Part shown: piece after piece, positions 1 through 11,042 of the stretch
Position numbering within the stretch: the stretch's first letter is position 1
Layout of the letters: the number at the start of each line of letters is the position of its first letter
Assembly: GCA_026545225.1 (NCBI GenBank)
Contig: CM048850.1
Coordinates: 24,354,297-24,418,296 of the forward strand
Reading direction: 5' to 3'
Origin: Cornus controversa
Lineage: Eukaryota > Streptophyta > Magnoliopsida > Cornales > Cornaceae
DNA: 64,000 nucleotides
Made by a program: the position numbers and the translations under genes
Notes under the pieces: model-generated
What the model was told of the DNA's origin: nothing
What the model saw: only the letters and a program-made list of their open reading frames with translations
The model's database searches: none

Positions 1-103
1 ATTTTTGACGGTTTTTAAAAACCGCCGGTAATGACTTCAAATTTTCGGCACTTCCAATACCACCGGTCAAAAATCGCTGAAAAATACTAAATATGTTGTA
101 GTG
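1..103 (-). mobile_element. CACTA-like transposon terminus, copy 1
   Basis: The stretch ends in TGTTGTAGTG (94-103), whose complement CACTACAACA is the classic terminal motif of CACTA (En/Spm) DNA transposons, followed by TCA, which could be a 3 bp target duplication. Just inside lie short GACGGTTTT / AACCGCCGG motifs in both orientations, the subterminal repeat pattern of this superfamily. Only one end is visible; the body would lie upstream of the window. The same end, with the same outer flank, recurs at 63,622 and in altered form at 31,064. The insertion therefore predates the duplication. Confidence 0.6.
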
Positions 104-599
104 TCATGTCCCAATTATGCGGATTAATGTATAAGAAAATCATGTGTTATATAGTAGGCAATTTCAGGCACTTTTTTTTTCCTTCCTATTTTCTTGAAGA
201 AATTTATCCGTTTATGTCCCGTATTGACAAATTTATCTGTTTATTTGAAAAATGAAAGATGAAAGTTATATTGACAAATGAGCGTATGAGATTTTTCAAA
301 AAGACATAAAAAAAATAAAATTGAATGGTAGCCTGACATATGTGCAAGGAAGCACAAATACGATATGAGTACGACTATACGACAAATTTTAGAAAAAAAA
401 CAGAATAAGGATATGGTATGATACAACAATTTAAAAAAATAAAAAATTATAATTCTATATATGCATAAAAAATTAATTTTATGTTATATACATGATTGTA
501 ATTAACATTTCTTTTTAAAATATTATGATTAACGAATAAAAATAAGAATTATAAGTCTCATATTTCATAATTTGCATGAATAAATTTTGTACTAAATCA

Positions 600-639
<40 letters not shown>

Positions 640-1905
640 TTCTTTTTTTTAATAAATTTTAAACTTCTCTTAAGATTATTCTATAATATTACTCTTAGAA
701 AAGACATGTTTTAATATTCAAAACTTGTTAAAAATGTGTTTTAAAATATTTGAGAAATATTAGATACGTGATCGAATTATTTGAGAAGTATTGCATACGT
801 GCTAGAAATAAAAATATATATATTTTTAAAATTATGGATATATTTAAGAAGTATTAAACACTTATCTGTGAGTATTAGTATATGAACACAATATAAATAC
901 GTTACTCTTATAGAAGTATCGATTCTCTAATTTTTATTTATTCTTTCTTCTTCTTCTTCTTTCTCTTCTTTAAATTTCTTCTCCCTGCACTCATGTATAA
1001 TATATGTGCAGTAATATATATATATTTTTTCTCTTCTTCTTCTCAAAATTTATTATTGTAATTTCATATACTTAATGTTTGTATTTTTTGTTTCTAAATT
1101 TTTCTTGATTTTTGCACTATTAATGCGTTTATTATTGGTGTAACGGTAAAATTACTCCATTCAAAAGGATCCAGTGAGAGATAAATTGCGAAACATACTG
1201 TCTGACTGTAGCAGAGTGGTACACATTACTTTTTCTCATGGCTCATGTAATTCTTACAAAACATCTAACCCATTGAGAGTCTCTCCCTGATGGAGGAAGA
1301 CTTGAGAAAAAACCTATTTTCTTATAGAATCTTAACCGCATAAAGTTTTTCCAGTGGGATCAAAAACTGACTTTTGAAAGACACAATGTAGACTTTAGAA
1401 ATTGAAGAGAAAGACTTTGGAAAGTGACAAAAAGACTTTAGAAAGAAAAAATTGTACAAAATATCACGGAACAAAATTAGAAATATAAAATTCAATCAAT
1501 CAATATTATGACATGGAGTAGATATTAGGTGAGCTAGACATACCACTACGCTATTGATATGCTCACATACCAATAAAAATACACAATTCAATGAAAGTAG
1601 TCCGACTCACCCAATATCTTCTCCGTGGCTTGGCTCAATTCTCTGGTGCGTGGTAGGGTTATCTTGTCAAGTTGGTGCCCAGCATTCCAAGTCAAGGGTT
1701 GCATCAACTCTGTATCAATTCTTATCAATAATCACTTTATTCCTAGTGCACAACTGTCCATTTCTGATGTTATTACAATTATTTGGGATGGTGCATTGAA
1801 CCCATCAGTAAGAAAAATTGGGTTTTCCAACTATGATGAGTCACGAGTGGTGCTTATGATTTTGATTATTCTACAGCCTTTTTCTATGAATGTAGATGTA
1901 GACTA
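104..1905. repeat. Duplicated module A, copy 1
   Basis: An AT-rich stretch that recurs almost base for base at 31,065-32,835 and from 63,623 to the window end. The matches include the CTTCTTCTTC tract near 945, the run around 1,140-1,300 and the block at 1,550-1,900. Open frames inside are short and not shared between copies, so no gene is called. A (TA)n microsatellite lies at 602-639 and is absent from copy 2. Part of 1,140-1,180 (TAACGGTAAAATTACTCC) resembles the A-box end of tRNA-derived plant SINEs, but no B box follows. Confidence 0.75.
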
Positions 1906-2811
1906 TGCTAAGTGGCATTGCCAGAGAGAATAGTCGGTATTGCAGATCTAGTGCTTCTTCAACAAGGAGAAGAGGGGGAAGACGAGCACAAGCATCAACA
2001 ATAGTCGCTATCAGAGACACAATATTAGCAATCATAAAATCCACGAGTGTTTGGTTTCGATATTTTGAATTGGTTTTGTCGGTTCAATAGAATCACCAGC
2101 TGAACGATTGGATATCAGTGAAGTTGTAACTAACTTGCATGCTATTAGGGATAATCTTTTTGAAACACGTTGAGGTAGAAGAGAATTACAACTGCAATTT
2201 AATCATAAGTAAGCTAGGTATGACCCGATCCCGTGTGTGCTTGCATTTCTATGCTATGATTGCCATAAGTAACCAACTTTAATTTGCTCAAGTAGTACGA
2301 AGAAGATGCTCACTTCACAAATAAATTTTAGTTTTCTGTAACTTCTTTTATTTTCCTTTGCTTCATGTATTGGAAATTTTCTTCTCTATTGTACTATTTT
2401 TTATTGTCTACTTCTATTTTTGGATGGTCATAACTTTTCCCTCCTTCTTTCTATTACCAATTATTACAATAACTTCATTAATGAATGTGAAATACTTTAA
2501 ATTCAGAATTTCACAAGAGTAGCAGCTACAACATATATGTTGATATCAACTAATGATCAAGGTTGTCAAAATTGGTTTTGCGAGAAAGTCTCATTGTATT
2601 TTTGGACTGGATTCACAAAATGTGGAGGTAAAATGCACTGTATATTTCTATGCTTAATGTTGTTTCGTGTACATAGAAAATCAATTATTGGTGAATTCTT
2701 CATTGAGATATCAAGAATTTTGCTTGGCAAGTGTTGTTGGTTCTATCCTCTCATATGTGGTCAAGCTAAACCTAGACACCCTGCTGTTATCACCCTAGAC
2801 TTTAAGAGGGT
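1906..2811. other. No gene recognised
   Basis: AT-rich sequence without a convincing coding frame. The last ~60 bases carry CCTAGACACCCTGCTG, which recurs at 18,549 directly before another copy of module H. It therefore belongs to the shared junction sequence upstream of H. Confidence 0.5.
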
Positions 2812-3145
2812 GTTTCTTGTTAGGTGGTCTTCTACCGTGTGGATACAAAGGAGGAAGACAGTGCGTAGGTGGTGATGAGTTTGAGTTGGAGCATTCACTT
2901 TCATGTAAGTGCTCAAAATCGTAAAGGGACAAACGATTGAGACAGGAACACTTAATAATCTCTTTTCGTTACTGTAACTGCTCAAAAATGTATAAGGACA
3001 AATGAATAAAACAAAAACATATGATAATCTCTTTTCAATATCCTTGAATGTAATAAAACTAAAAATCCAAAAGTCCTATTTTTCTTCTTTTCTTTCTCTA
3101 TTTATAACCTCCTTCCTTTTGTCTTTTTCCTTTCTCTTCTTCGCA
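2812..3145 (+). promoter_or_regulatory. Module H copy 1, promoter-like with TATA box
   Basis: One of four copies of a ~340 bp module (also 10,547, 13,036 and 18,583) beginning near TTCTTGTTAGGTGGTCTTCT. It ends in a pyrimidine-rich leader after a TATA-like box (TATTTATA at 3,099-3,106). Layout and composition resemble a plant core promoter plus 5' leader, but no recognised coding exon follows. This is the most divergent copy (TATTTATAACC rather than TATTTATAGCC). Promoter function is inference. Confidence 0.4.
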
Positions 3146-3808
3146 TCCGAAGGATAGATATTTTTTTTTTGCAGCAGGATCAGAAAATCTCTCGGTGGCT
3201 TCAATGGATGCCGATGAGCTCTCTAGAGTGCTGGGACATGAAGGCACGTGTCTAACCCTAGAGCTAGCTTCACTTTCCTCAATTTGCTTCTAATTCATAT
3301 TCTATTTAAACTTTCTAGAGAGAGAAAATACACATTCAAATTTTCGATTGCTCTGAATCCAACACAAGAAAAGATTTCCAAATGCTCGTTTTTAGCTGCC
3401 CTGTTTTCTCTCTCTAGCTCTGTACTGAACTATCTATTTGGCAATCAAAGATATTCGAACTGATATGACCAAGGTGTGTGTGCTTGTGTGATATTTGTTG
3501 CAAAGACCTGGTATAAATTTATTTTTGTTTCTTAAAATTCACTTTAGTTGATCTGTAAAAAATTGTGAATTTTTAGTGTGAGAAAAAGAAATTCATGAAG
3601 TTCAATCTTCAACAACATCACTAGAATGGTCACTTGTACCTGTTCAGTTCACAAAATTTTCAATACAGAGGCCTCTTAGGATAAGGCTTGCACTCTGAAC
3701 ATTGATTGTTGATGTTATATCCTTTCTTTTCTTTTTTGATAATTGATGTTATTTTGATCAAATCTTGTTAATCTCAATTTCCAAATGGTTTGTTTATGTC
3801 TAAGTTTT
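3146..3808. other. No gene recognised
   Basis: Contains a CACGTG core at about 3,245 and a leader-like CT-rich stretch, but no extended frame or exon with good splice sites. The piece has no visible second copy in the window. Confidence 0.4.
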
Positions 3809-4080
3809 ATCTTGCGAAGTTAGCGTGCAGCAATCCAAGTAAAGGGTTGCATCACTTCTTATCATTAATCACTTTGTTCCTAGTGCACAACTGTCCATTT
3901 ATTTGGGATGGTGCATTGAACCCGACAGTATGAAAAATTGCGTTTTCCAACTATGATGAGTGGTGCTTGTAATGATTAGATTATTCTACAGCCTTTTTCT
4001 ATGAATGTATATATAGACTAGCTAGGAACGTAGAGGTCACTCCCATCAGTACGCATCAAGGCCAATCAATTGTATGTACC
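3809..4080. repeat. Partial copy of the 3' part of module A
   Basis: Matches 1,665-1,905 and 32,545-32,830, for example AGTGCACAACTGTCCATTT and TTTTCCAACTATGATGAG. An internal deletion removes about 40 bases. Its right end (AGGAACGTAGAGGTCA) matches copy 2 of module A but is missing from copy 1, so it derives from a copy-2-like source. Confidence 0.7.
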
Positions 4081-4416
4081 CATTATCCTCTCCGGCGATA
4101 GTTCTCCTCCAATATCTTTCAGTAGTGACGGACGCTATTACACTGGATGACACCAATCACTAGTAATTTGCAAAACCCCAACCAATCAGTCACTTTTGAC
4201 TGTTAATGCTCTCTATCTCCTCTGCTGTTTCCTTTTTGGTTTCTGATTTTCATCTTTTTTCCTTTTTTCTTCTTTGTTCTTCCCCCACAAAAAGCTGTAG
4301 AGGCCTCCCACCAGCAATATAGCACCACAAACACTGTCATAAAATCAAAATGAAAATTGATCCCTATCAATATTTAATCAAACCATTGAGGATTTATATG
4401 TATATATATAAGCGCA
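4081..4416. other. No gene recognised
   Basis: Short single-copy stretch between the module A fragment and the WAT1 block. It includes a pyrimidine-rich tract at 4,200-4,290 and has no coding signal I can support. Confidence 0.4.
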
Positions 4417-5129
4417 CACTGACAAGCATGAGGACAACAAATTCAAATTTATGACGAGTCAATATATATCGACTTGAGGGCCCTATATGTATGAATTTCA
4501 AATAACATGGTTCAAAAAGTTATTTAAAATTTATGTTGAGGCCTCTAGCCCGAGGGTCGAGCCCTACTAGGGATATGTTGTGAATATTGGGTGTGCTTGC
4601 TGTAACTTCTAAAAATAAAGAAATTAATAAATATAAAATGTCGATAGAGATTCCAGTAGCGCAAGGATTGCAAAAACAAATATAGTATATATTCTATACC
4701 TATGAATTAATACTCTCATGGGCTTTCGGATTCAATTTCAATAGCTCACATGACCAATATTGTGGGTGTGTGTTTGCTTGAATTTTCAAAAAAATAAAAT
4801 GTTTTCCTTTCAAATCTATTGATTTATCAAATACAAAATTAGGATCATACTAGCTTAGATAATCACCTTGTGTGTGTGTGTGTGTGTAATGGCAGATAGG
4901 GATATATATATATATATATATATATACCTTCCCCAATGGACTGAACATTGCAGTGAATACAGAGCCTTTCTTCTCTACAGCCCAAACTTGCAACCAGTAA
5001 GTAATCTATCACTATTACACCCTGCATTTTTCATCAATTTAAGTTACTTAACAGTAATTATAGAGACAGAAAGCATCTGCAATACTAAAGTATGAAAATA
5101 GCCAGGCATGTGCATACAATTGTATTCCT

Positions 5130-5177
<48 letters not shown>

Positions 5178-5286
5178 CTCTTTGCATCTTAGGTGTTGTA
5201 TATTATGATGTAATAGATGAGACCAAAATATTCAAACATCAGCCAAATGATAGGAATGACAAGAATGGGTGGAATTAATGACATTT

Positions 5287-5355
5287 AAATAGTAGGCTAG
5301 TGGTACTTTCTCCCATTCAAAAGTAAAAGGTCGAAGGTTCAAGCCATTAAAGACA
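5287..5355 (+). mobile_element. Possible tRNA-derived SINE relic
   Basis: GCTAGTGGTACTTTCTCCC followed about 35 bases later by GGTCGAAGGTTCAAGCC resembles the A and B boxes of a tRNA-derived SINE promoter. The second copy lies at 15,136-15,190. No clear tail or target duplication was made out. Confidence 0.3.
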
Positions 5356-5674
5356 AAATGGATATGAGAGCTTTAAATAGGAAAAGAAAAGTTCGCATTC
5401 TAATAGCTCTTGGGGGCACACCAATTTGTGAAAAATGGTGCATTTGCTTGGCGATTTCCATTGATGAACGATGGAAATTAAGAAAGCTAATCTAATTGGG
5501 ACAAAACCATTACTATAGACACAACAAAGGTTTCAACGTTCTCAAATTATAGTACCATCTTAAGATGCGTTTTCACGGGATACAAAAAATGATTTCTCCA
5601 ATTTATAATTAAGTTTATTGATTGATTGAAGCAATGATCAGCGTTGTAATGTAATAGTGAATGAAGAAACATAC

Positions 5675-5892
5675 ACAATAGAACACAGATAAAATATTAA
5701 TGTCCCATCCAAGCTTCCATGACAATAAGTCCCTATCCACTGCAGCAGCCCAAAGTGCTGAAAGTATGCAGCTGAAGAAGCATTGTATTGTTGTAAAACG
5801 TAGTTTCACTGGATCTTGCTTCACAATAGAGCCCTGAGAAAACCAAAGTTAATTGAAAAAAAAGAATCGATTCATTTATCAAAGAGAGGTTG

Positions 5893-5933
<41 letters not shown>

Positions 5934-7245
5934 GACCTGCATAATAAGCCGCAAGGACCATGTTATGGTGGCTGCAAGCATGAGAAGAGAACCTTTTATC
6001 CAATCCTCCAAGGAAACGTACTTTGTTGATGCCTTCAAAACTTTTCTTTTGGTATTGTAAGTCAGTATATTAGAAGAAAAGGTAGTTACAATCAGAATCC
6101 CATGGGATTACAGATCAAAGGTAAACAAAAGAAAAAATAAAACCAATTGGAATAGAGAGTCTAAGTCAATAGTAATGAGAACATAATGAAATCATCATCA
6201 AAGGATCAAGTCATTGGGTATATGGATTTGCAGTAAAGAAGATAAGAATTAGAAGTAGCAACCAGGCATCTGTAGCGTCAGTAAAATTCTTACTGATGTC
6301 AGGTTGCTGCTAAAATTCTTACTGAAAGGGAACCTAGTTCTCAATCCTGCAATCATGAGTTAGGGAGATGTCAGGTTGCTGCTAAAATTCTTACTGATCT
6401 GCAGTCTCTGAAAGTGCAGCAGAGAAGTCTCAGCTTGATGATTTCTATGATTAACTTGATAGTGATGTGTTGTTGAACTTTATCCTTGAGTTCCTCTCTT
6501 TCCATATGTAATAGATACATCCTGCAAGTATGAGTCTATGTGAAAGGAATTTTAGAGAATGGTCCTAATTAGATGATGCCCAATTGAGCAGATCAGGCCA
6601 ATAATTAGCTGGGCTTTGGAAGTTGCAGAGAGTTTGAAAATGATTCCAAATTTCTGAGCTGAATTTACATTAAAAAAAATGTGGTTGTGGGATTCAACAA
6701 CTGCAAGGCAAAAGACAGCATTTATTGAGTGTAGTTTTCTTGGACATACAAGGGCTGTCAAGTGTGAAAAGCCTGCCAAGTGCAGCAAGCCACAATATGA
6801 AGTTTTGTCTGGGAATTTGGAGGTTGGTCCATATCAAATGAGTCCAGTTTAGGTTAGGTGGAGGAGGGGAGATAGATTCCATGGTGAGATGAAGTGAGGA
6901 GTTCATTTTGTTCCACAGAAAGGAATCAGTTGATTGATGTTAAATGGTGGTAGAAGATTTGGATTTTTGAGCTCAGGCATTAGTCTTTGAAGGCTTGTTT
7001 GTATTGACCATTATTCCTCAGAGAGCTCACCTTGGTGTATCTACCAATGGCAGTGCAGTAGTCTTTGAAACTTCCTTATGCATACTTGATTAAATTGGAG
7101 GTCCCTTGAGAAAAGTATACACCATAGCCCCTGAAAGACCTACTGCACAACCCAACACTTATTACTATTCCATGTCCATTGCCTAATGAAAAACACTTCC
7201 CATCCTGAAATGTACGTTCGAAACCATTTATATACACAAAGATAG

Positions 7246-7280
<35 letters not shown>

Positions 7281-7802
7281 AAACAAATATAAATATATAT
7301 ATTAGTTTCTTTTGTTACCTTAAGACAACAGCCATGATAAAGACCATGGCAGGAATTGTGTTCGTCATTGCTGTGGCAAATGTTGCAGAGATGTATGCTA
7401 GTAGAGATTCAGAGCCATGGTAATCCTAAAATTCCCCATACATGAAGGATTGTTAGAAAAAATTTAATATTATATATGAGTTCAAGATACACTCTGATTG
7501 TATATTGTAAAGTAAGTCCAAAATTTGAATATAACAATGACAAAAGTAAGCACATCCCTAAATAAAGAAACAAAAAAGATCTTGCAAAGTAAGTACCATG
7601 ACAGGGGAGCAGATTTCTTTCTACAAATTTAGGAGAAAATCACCATCAAGAATAATCATGCATAAGTTCAAACATATATACACACATACAAAGAAACACA
7701 CATAGGTGGGAAACCATAAAATTAAACTTTCAAGGAAGAAAGCAAATGGAGCTAAGGCAAGTGTGGCGAATCGTTATCGATAAGTGACAAGCACAGGAGG
7801 CT
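5675..7802 (-). pseudogene. WAT1-related (EamA/MtN21-type) transporter pseudogene, copy 1
   Basis: WAT1-related proteins are ten-helix EamA-fold membrane transporters. Exons read on the minus strand: ~7,802-7,727 (VTYR, a stop, then RFATLALAPFAFFLE); a mini-exon 7,620-7,597 (RKKSAPLSW); 7,425-7,319 (ATFATAMTNTIPA, the family's helix-3/4 signature); 7,204-~7,090 (VLGCAVGLSGAMVYTFLKG); ~6,047-5,937 (YVSLEDWIKGSLLMLAATIT); and 5,833-5,675 (RFTTIQCFFSCILS, SWKLGWDINILSVFYC). Most inner boundaries keep GT/AG. The last exons, coding helices 8-10, are missing. Lesions include TAA after VTYR (family has a sense codon here), a frame break before ATFATAMTN and stops in the fourth exon. Most lesions are shared with copy 2, so decay came before duplication. 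Family assignment is firm; the subfamily is not. Confidence 0.8.
6552..6920 (-). mobile_element. LINE fragment (reverse-transcriptase zinc-binding region) in WAT1 intron, copy 1
   Basis: Minus-strand frames give LIWTNLQIPRQNFILWLAAL followed by a shifted frame with VESHNHIFFNVNSAQKFGII. This is the zf-RVT region found downstream of the reverse transcriptase in plant L1-type LINEs, where the usual pattern is C..C...ES..HLFF.C..S..VW. The cysteines are lost and at least one frameshift separates the halves. It lies in the intron between the fourth and fifth WAT1 exons and is present in copy 2, so the insertion predates the duplication. Confidence 0.65.
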
Positions 7803-8011
7803 TTGTTCCTTCACTTACTGCTGCTACAATGTTAGACTACACAGACCAGTGAAACTCTCTCTGCCAAATATTTTACACTTCCTAACATTCTAAAAGTCTG
7901 TTATCCGAAGAATGACAACAAACACATTAATATTGTAGGTATTGATTTTTGTTATAACTACATAATAGGATAAGCTAGATTAATAAGTTCCAGTGTGTGT
8001 TAAATATACAA

Positions 8012-8045
8012 TTGATAACAATTGCGGATTGCCCACCAGTCTCCT
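8012..8045. repeat. Junction repeat R1 (left flank L8, right flank R8)
   Basis: Shortened copy of the ~60 bp direct repeat containing GATAACAATTGCGGATTGCC. Left flank is AAGTTCCAGTGTGTGTTAAA (type L8); right flank is CCACCTCAACCAATGCC (type R8). About 35 bases (GGACGGACGGGCCC and following) present in R3 and R4 are missing here. Confidence 0.7.
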
Positions 8046-8379
8046 TCAAAAAACCACCTCAACCAATGCCATAACCAAACTGATCAATCAATAAACATAC
8101 ATGATTAATTGCCGTCACAGTACTCTACTAGAATACATCAACAATGACATTACGTGATCTAGGGTATACCAGTTTAGTTAGGCTTGGTCATTTATTTAGC
8201 TCTGCCTCTCATAACATGTGAAGCCCTTTTCACTGTATGACTTTTCTTTTTCAACAAAATTAATGAAAGCCTTCTCATCAAGACTTAAAAGGGTCAAGTA
8301 TTCCATGCGAGACTTTGTTTAAACAACAGGTCAGTGCATAAACTAATTGATCCTTTCAAAGAAAAAGAACCACCCCCCA

Positions 8380-8420
8380 ACACACACACACACACACACA
8401 CACACACGCGCGCGCGCGCA
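8380..8420. repeat. (CA)n(CG)n alternating purine-pyrimidine tract
   Basis: A run of about 13 CA units passes directly into six CG units, giving roughly 40 bases of unbroken purine-pyrimidine alternation. It lies in the part of block W that is missing from copy 2. Confidence 0.9.
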
Positions 8421-8707
8421 GATTAAAATAGTCCATATACACTGATAAATGGAATACAGAGGATGATAAAAAAAAACTACACCAAGAATAGAACCAAAGG
8501 ATATGGTCCTTGACCAAAAGAAAAGCAAGCAACCAACCATATCAAAAGCGCTCTCACACTACAAAGAAAAAAAAAAGAAGAAAAAAATAGGACATTGCTC
8601 CAAGTAATTACCCAACTACTTTGATGCTCCAAACAGTCTACTAACAATCCCCACTTTAAGCTCAGGCAAACATTTAGCTTCAGAACAAACAAACACACCA
8701 TGTCAAC

Positions 8708-8805
8708 CTATGCCCAATTTCCACTACCCCTTCCACGGCCACCCATTTGTCCACGCCCACGACCATAACCTCTATCACCACCCCTGCCTCTTTCATATCC
8801 AGCAC
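8708..8805 (-). pseudogene. Orphan last exon of an RGG-box RNA-binding protein
   Basis: After an acceptor (TTTTTGAATAG, minus strand) a frame reads GAGYERGRGGDRGYGRGRGQ and then MGGRGRGSGNWA, then a stop. Such an Arg-Gly-rich tail is typical of the C terminus of RNA-binding proteins, for example G3BP/NTF2-RRM or glycine-rich proteins, where RGG repeats bind RNA and can be methylated on arginine. No upstream RNA-binding exon was found within 1 kb, so this looks like a captured exon rather than a gene. The parent family cannot be told from the tail alone. It is absent from copy 2 of the block. Confidence 0.55.
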
Positions 8806-9779
8806 CTATTCAAAAACAGTTATGCGAATTAATTAACCCAACAGTGCATGTATTATAAGCATTACCACATCTTGTATGAACATGAATGAATGAAGAAACA
8901 AGCGTAGATTCAGGCTCATCAAAGAATAGATGCCATCTGAGAATTGAACATCAAAGTAGGGGAAGACAACTGGAATTTAAGACTTCCCAGCTGCCTGAAT
9001 TTACGTCATTAACCAGCTACCCAACACTGAGAAGCCAAAAAAATTTTTGAATCAAAGAAACCCAAAATATGTGCAAAATCATCATTTGGAATCCATTTAC
9101 AGACCCTAAATAACCTATATAGTAGTCATCATAGGATAGCCACTTGCATCCTCCTATGTCTCTGATATGGTTTTTAGCATAAAAGGAAAAAATAGAATAG
9201 CCACCATTTTCTGCCAGTAGATTAAATTTGTCGTCACAGTAATGCATTGGAATTAACCAGCGGCACAACATGATGAACTAACAACTAGAATGCATTCACA
9301 GAAGCTATCTAAAGAATGACCCAACAGTACCGTGATCCATGACTGGAACAACCCTTATATAGCATAACTGTGATTAAAAAACATGGCAATTGCCAATTGA
9401 TATACCTCGTGTGCCACATGTCATCCAATGGCATTTACCATCCATACTGTGTACCCAAAACTAGTGTACCCATCTCTCTCCCTCTCTAGGCTTCGATGGC
9501 CATCACAGTGTGTCTTCACCATCAATTCTGATGTCCGTGCTCTGCTCCACTCGGTCGTATTAATGAGGACGATGAAGAAGGATAACCATAAACTGAAGCA
9601 AGGTCGCAATATTGTGGGAAACTTTGGGCATTTTGTTAATTCAAATTGTGCATAACCATGTGAGAGATTGGACTCCTCTCGCGGTAATTGAATTCTGGCC
9701 ATTTGAACTATCCAAGATCGTTTCACAATATGAAATAGAGAACCACAAAATTGAACCAAAAGATGGACACCATTTGGGG

Positions 9780-9833
9780 ATGATAACAATTGCGGATTGC
9801 CCACCATTCTTCTTACCTCTCTCCTTCAAGAAA
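9780..9833. repeat. Junction repeat R2 (left flank L9, right flank R9)
   Basis: Full copy of the ~60 bp repeat running through CTTACCTCTCTCCTTCAAG. Left flank is GATGGACACCATTTGGGG (type L9); right flank is CCATAAACACGATCTGC (type R9). Confidence 0.75.
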
Positions 9834-10281
9834 CCATAAACACGATCTGCAAATAATTAATTGCATGAATTTAGAGTTTGTAAATCATTTAATACGTACT
9901 CCAAAAAGTGTAGCAGATGTGTTGATTGTTCGTTACCAAGAAAATAAAATAAAACAAAACAAAAAATGACAGAATATGTTTTTGTCTTTTGGAAAGGTAT
10001 GCCACATGATTCTTGGGTCTCTTGCTTGAGGACAAAAACAACCGCACAACTCTCTCTCTTTCTCTCTCTTAATTAACAATAGGTGTCGGGCGGCACTGTT
10101 TCTGGGTCATGACGCCAACCACTCTGTCCGTACATTTTTCAACCATGGTCACCTTATACTCCTCCAATCAATTTCAATCCTTTCCTATTAAGGAAAAATA
10201 AAAAATACTGTAGTAATTAATTGGAATCAGCATCAGATGTACCCCAGAATCATCCTCTCTGTTGAATCCTCTTTTTAATTG

Positions 10282-10321
<40 letters not shown>

Positions 10322-10345
10322 CATACACATACAGATATCTGAGCA

Positions 10346-10546
10346 ATGACAAATAACAATAACAATGCGGGTTCATTCGAGGCCTTCCTAGAAGGCTGGA
10401 TAGTTCGTCAAGAACACAATTTTGACGAGCTCCTCACTGCCCAGCAAAACTTACACGAGTCTAGTGATGAGTATCTCATAGACCTCACATCACGAGTGCT
10501 GTCTAACTACCAGCAATACTATGAAGAAAAGTCCATACGAATTTTA
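10346..10546 (+). pseudogene. DOG1-domain protein, N-terminal fragment, copy 1
   Basis: From the ATG the frame reads MTNNNNNAGSFEAFLEGWIV and then RQEHNFDELLTAQ, ending in VLSNYQQYYEEKS. This is the start of the DOG1 domain shared by DELAY OF GERMINATION1-like proteins and TGA factors (pattern F..F...WL..Q...L.EL......SD..L..L....L.HY..YY..KS). The family normally has over 200 residues; here homology stops after about 63, where the sequence passes into module H and meets a stop seven codons later. The same breakpoint occurs in copy 2 (12,835). About 500 bp of original 5' flank is kept, with a (TA)n tract just upstream. A functional protein is unlikely. Confidence 0.75.
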
Positions 10547-10900
10547 CGTGCTTCTTGTTAGGTGGTCTTCTACGGTGTGGATACAGAGGAGGAAGACAGT
10601 GCGTAGGTGATGATGAGTTTGAATTGGAGCATTCACTTTTATGCAAGGGCTAAAAACGTAAAGGAACAAACGATTGAGACAAGAACAAAAAACGTACAAA
10701 GGACAAATGATTAAAACAAAATCGCGTGATAATTTATTTTTCAATATCCTTGAATTAAGGTAATAAAACTCAAAATCCAAAAGTACACTCTTTTTTTTTT
10801 CTTCCTTTTCTCTCTCTCTATTTATAGCCTCCTTCCTTTTGTCTTTTTCCTTTCTCTTCTTCAAATGCGGAGGATTGATATTTCTTCTTTGCGGCAGGAG
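10547..10900 (+). promoter_or_regulatory. Module H copy 2, promoter-like with TATA box
   Basis: Starts within TACGTGCTTCTTGTTAGG, right after the DOG1 fragment. It contains CTATTTATAGCC (TATA core about 10,819-10,826) and a CT-rich leader that ends near AATGCGGAGGATTGATA. The short frame after it (MRRIDISSLRQEV) is not recognised. It converges on the minus-strand OXS3 copy that follows. Confidence 0.4.
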
Positions 10901-11042
10901 GTGACACGAGATGGCTTAGTGGGCTTTTGCCTGGGAGAGGTGTTGGGTTTGTGGGTTGGGTTTGGCGATATGGGCCTTAGTGTTTGGGGGGTCCACATTA
11001 TTGCATTCAAAGCTGCTCATAGTTTCTGCCAGATTCGAGGTA

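Larger units (their letters stand above)
4417..9840. repeat. Segmental duplication block W (WAT1 block), copy 1
   Basis: This block recurs at 14,287-18,530 in the same orientation, starting at GACAAGCATGAGGACAACAA in copy 1. It holds the decayed WAT1-like gene, a LINE fragment in one of its introns and several (TA)n/(GA)n tracts of different length in the two copies. Copy 2 lacks about 1.1 kb (8,146-9,239 here), which carries the RGG exon. Divergence looks like a few percent, apart from a nearly identical 540 bp patch at 7,441-7,980. Confidence 0.85.

Noticed and set aside
1137-1185. Au-SINE-like A box in module A
   Set aside because: Only the A-box half matches; no B box, tail or target duplication, so it is mentioned but not called as an element.
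1554-1933. Overlapping plus-strand frames in module A (also 32,433-32,711)
   Set aside because: Frames shift between copies because of small indels, and neither reads like a known protein.
4868-5095. Open frames starting in (TG)n/(TA)n tracts (also 42,256-42,507 and 33,466-33,654)
   Set aside because: Microsatellite translations (VCVCV, IYIYI) without any supporting sequence.
8556-8580. CACTACAAAGAAAAAAAAAA as a possible second CACTA end
   Set aside because: No subterminal repeats of the CCGCCG type lie next to it, its inner sequence does not match the ends at 103/31,064/63,622, and the motif can arise by chance beside a poly-A run.
9421-9807. 128-codon minus-strand open frame present in both W blocks (also 18,105-18,491)
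   Set aside because: Length is conserved only because the blocks are young duplicates. Nearly all base differences change the amino acid, an opposite-strand frame is equally open, and no family motif is seen.
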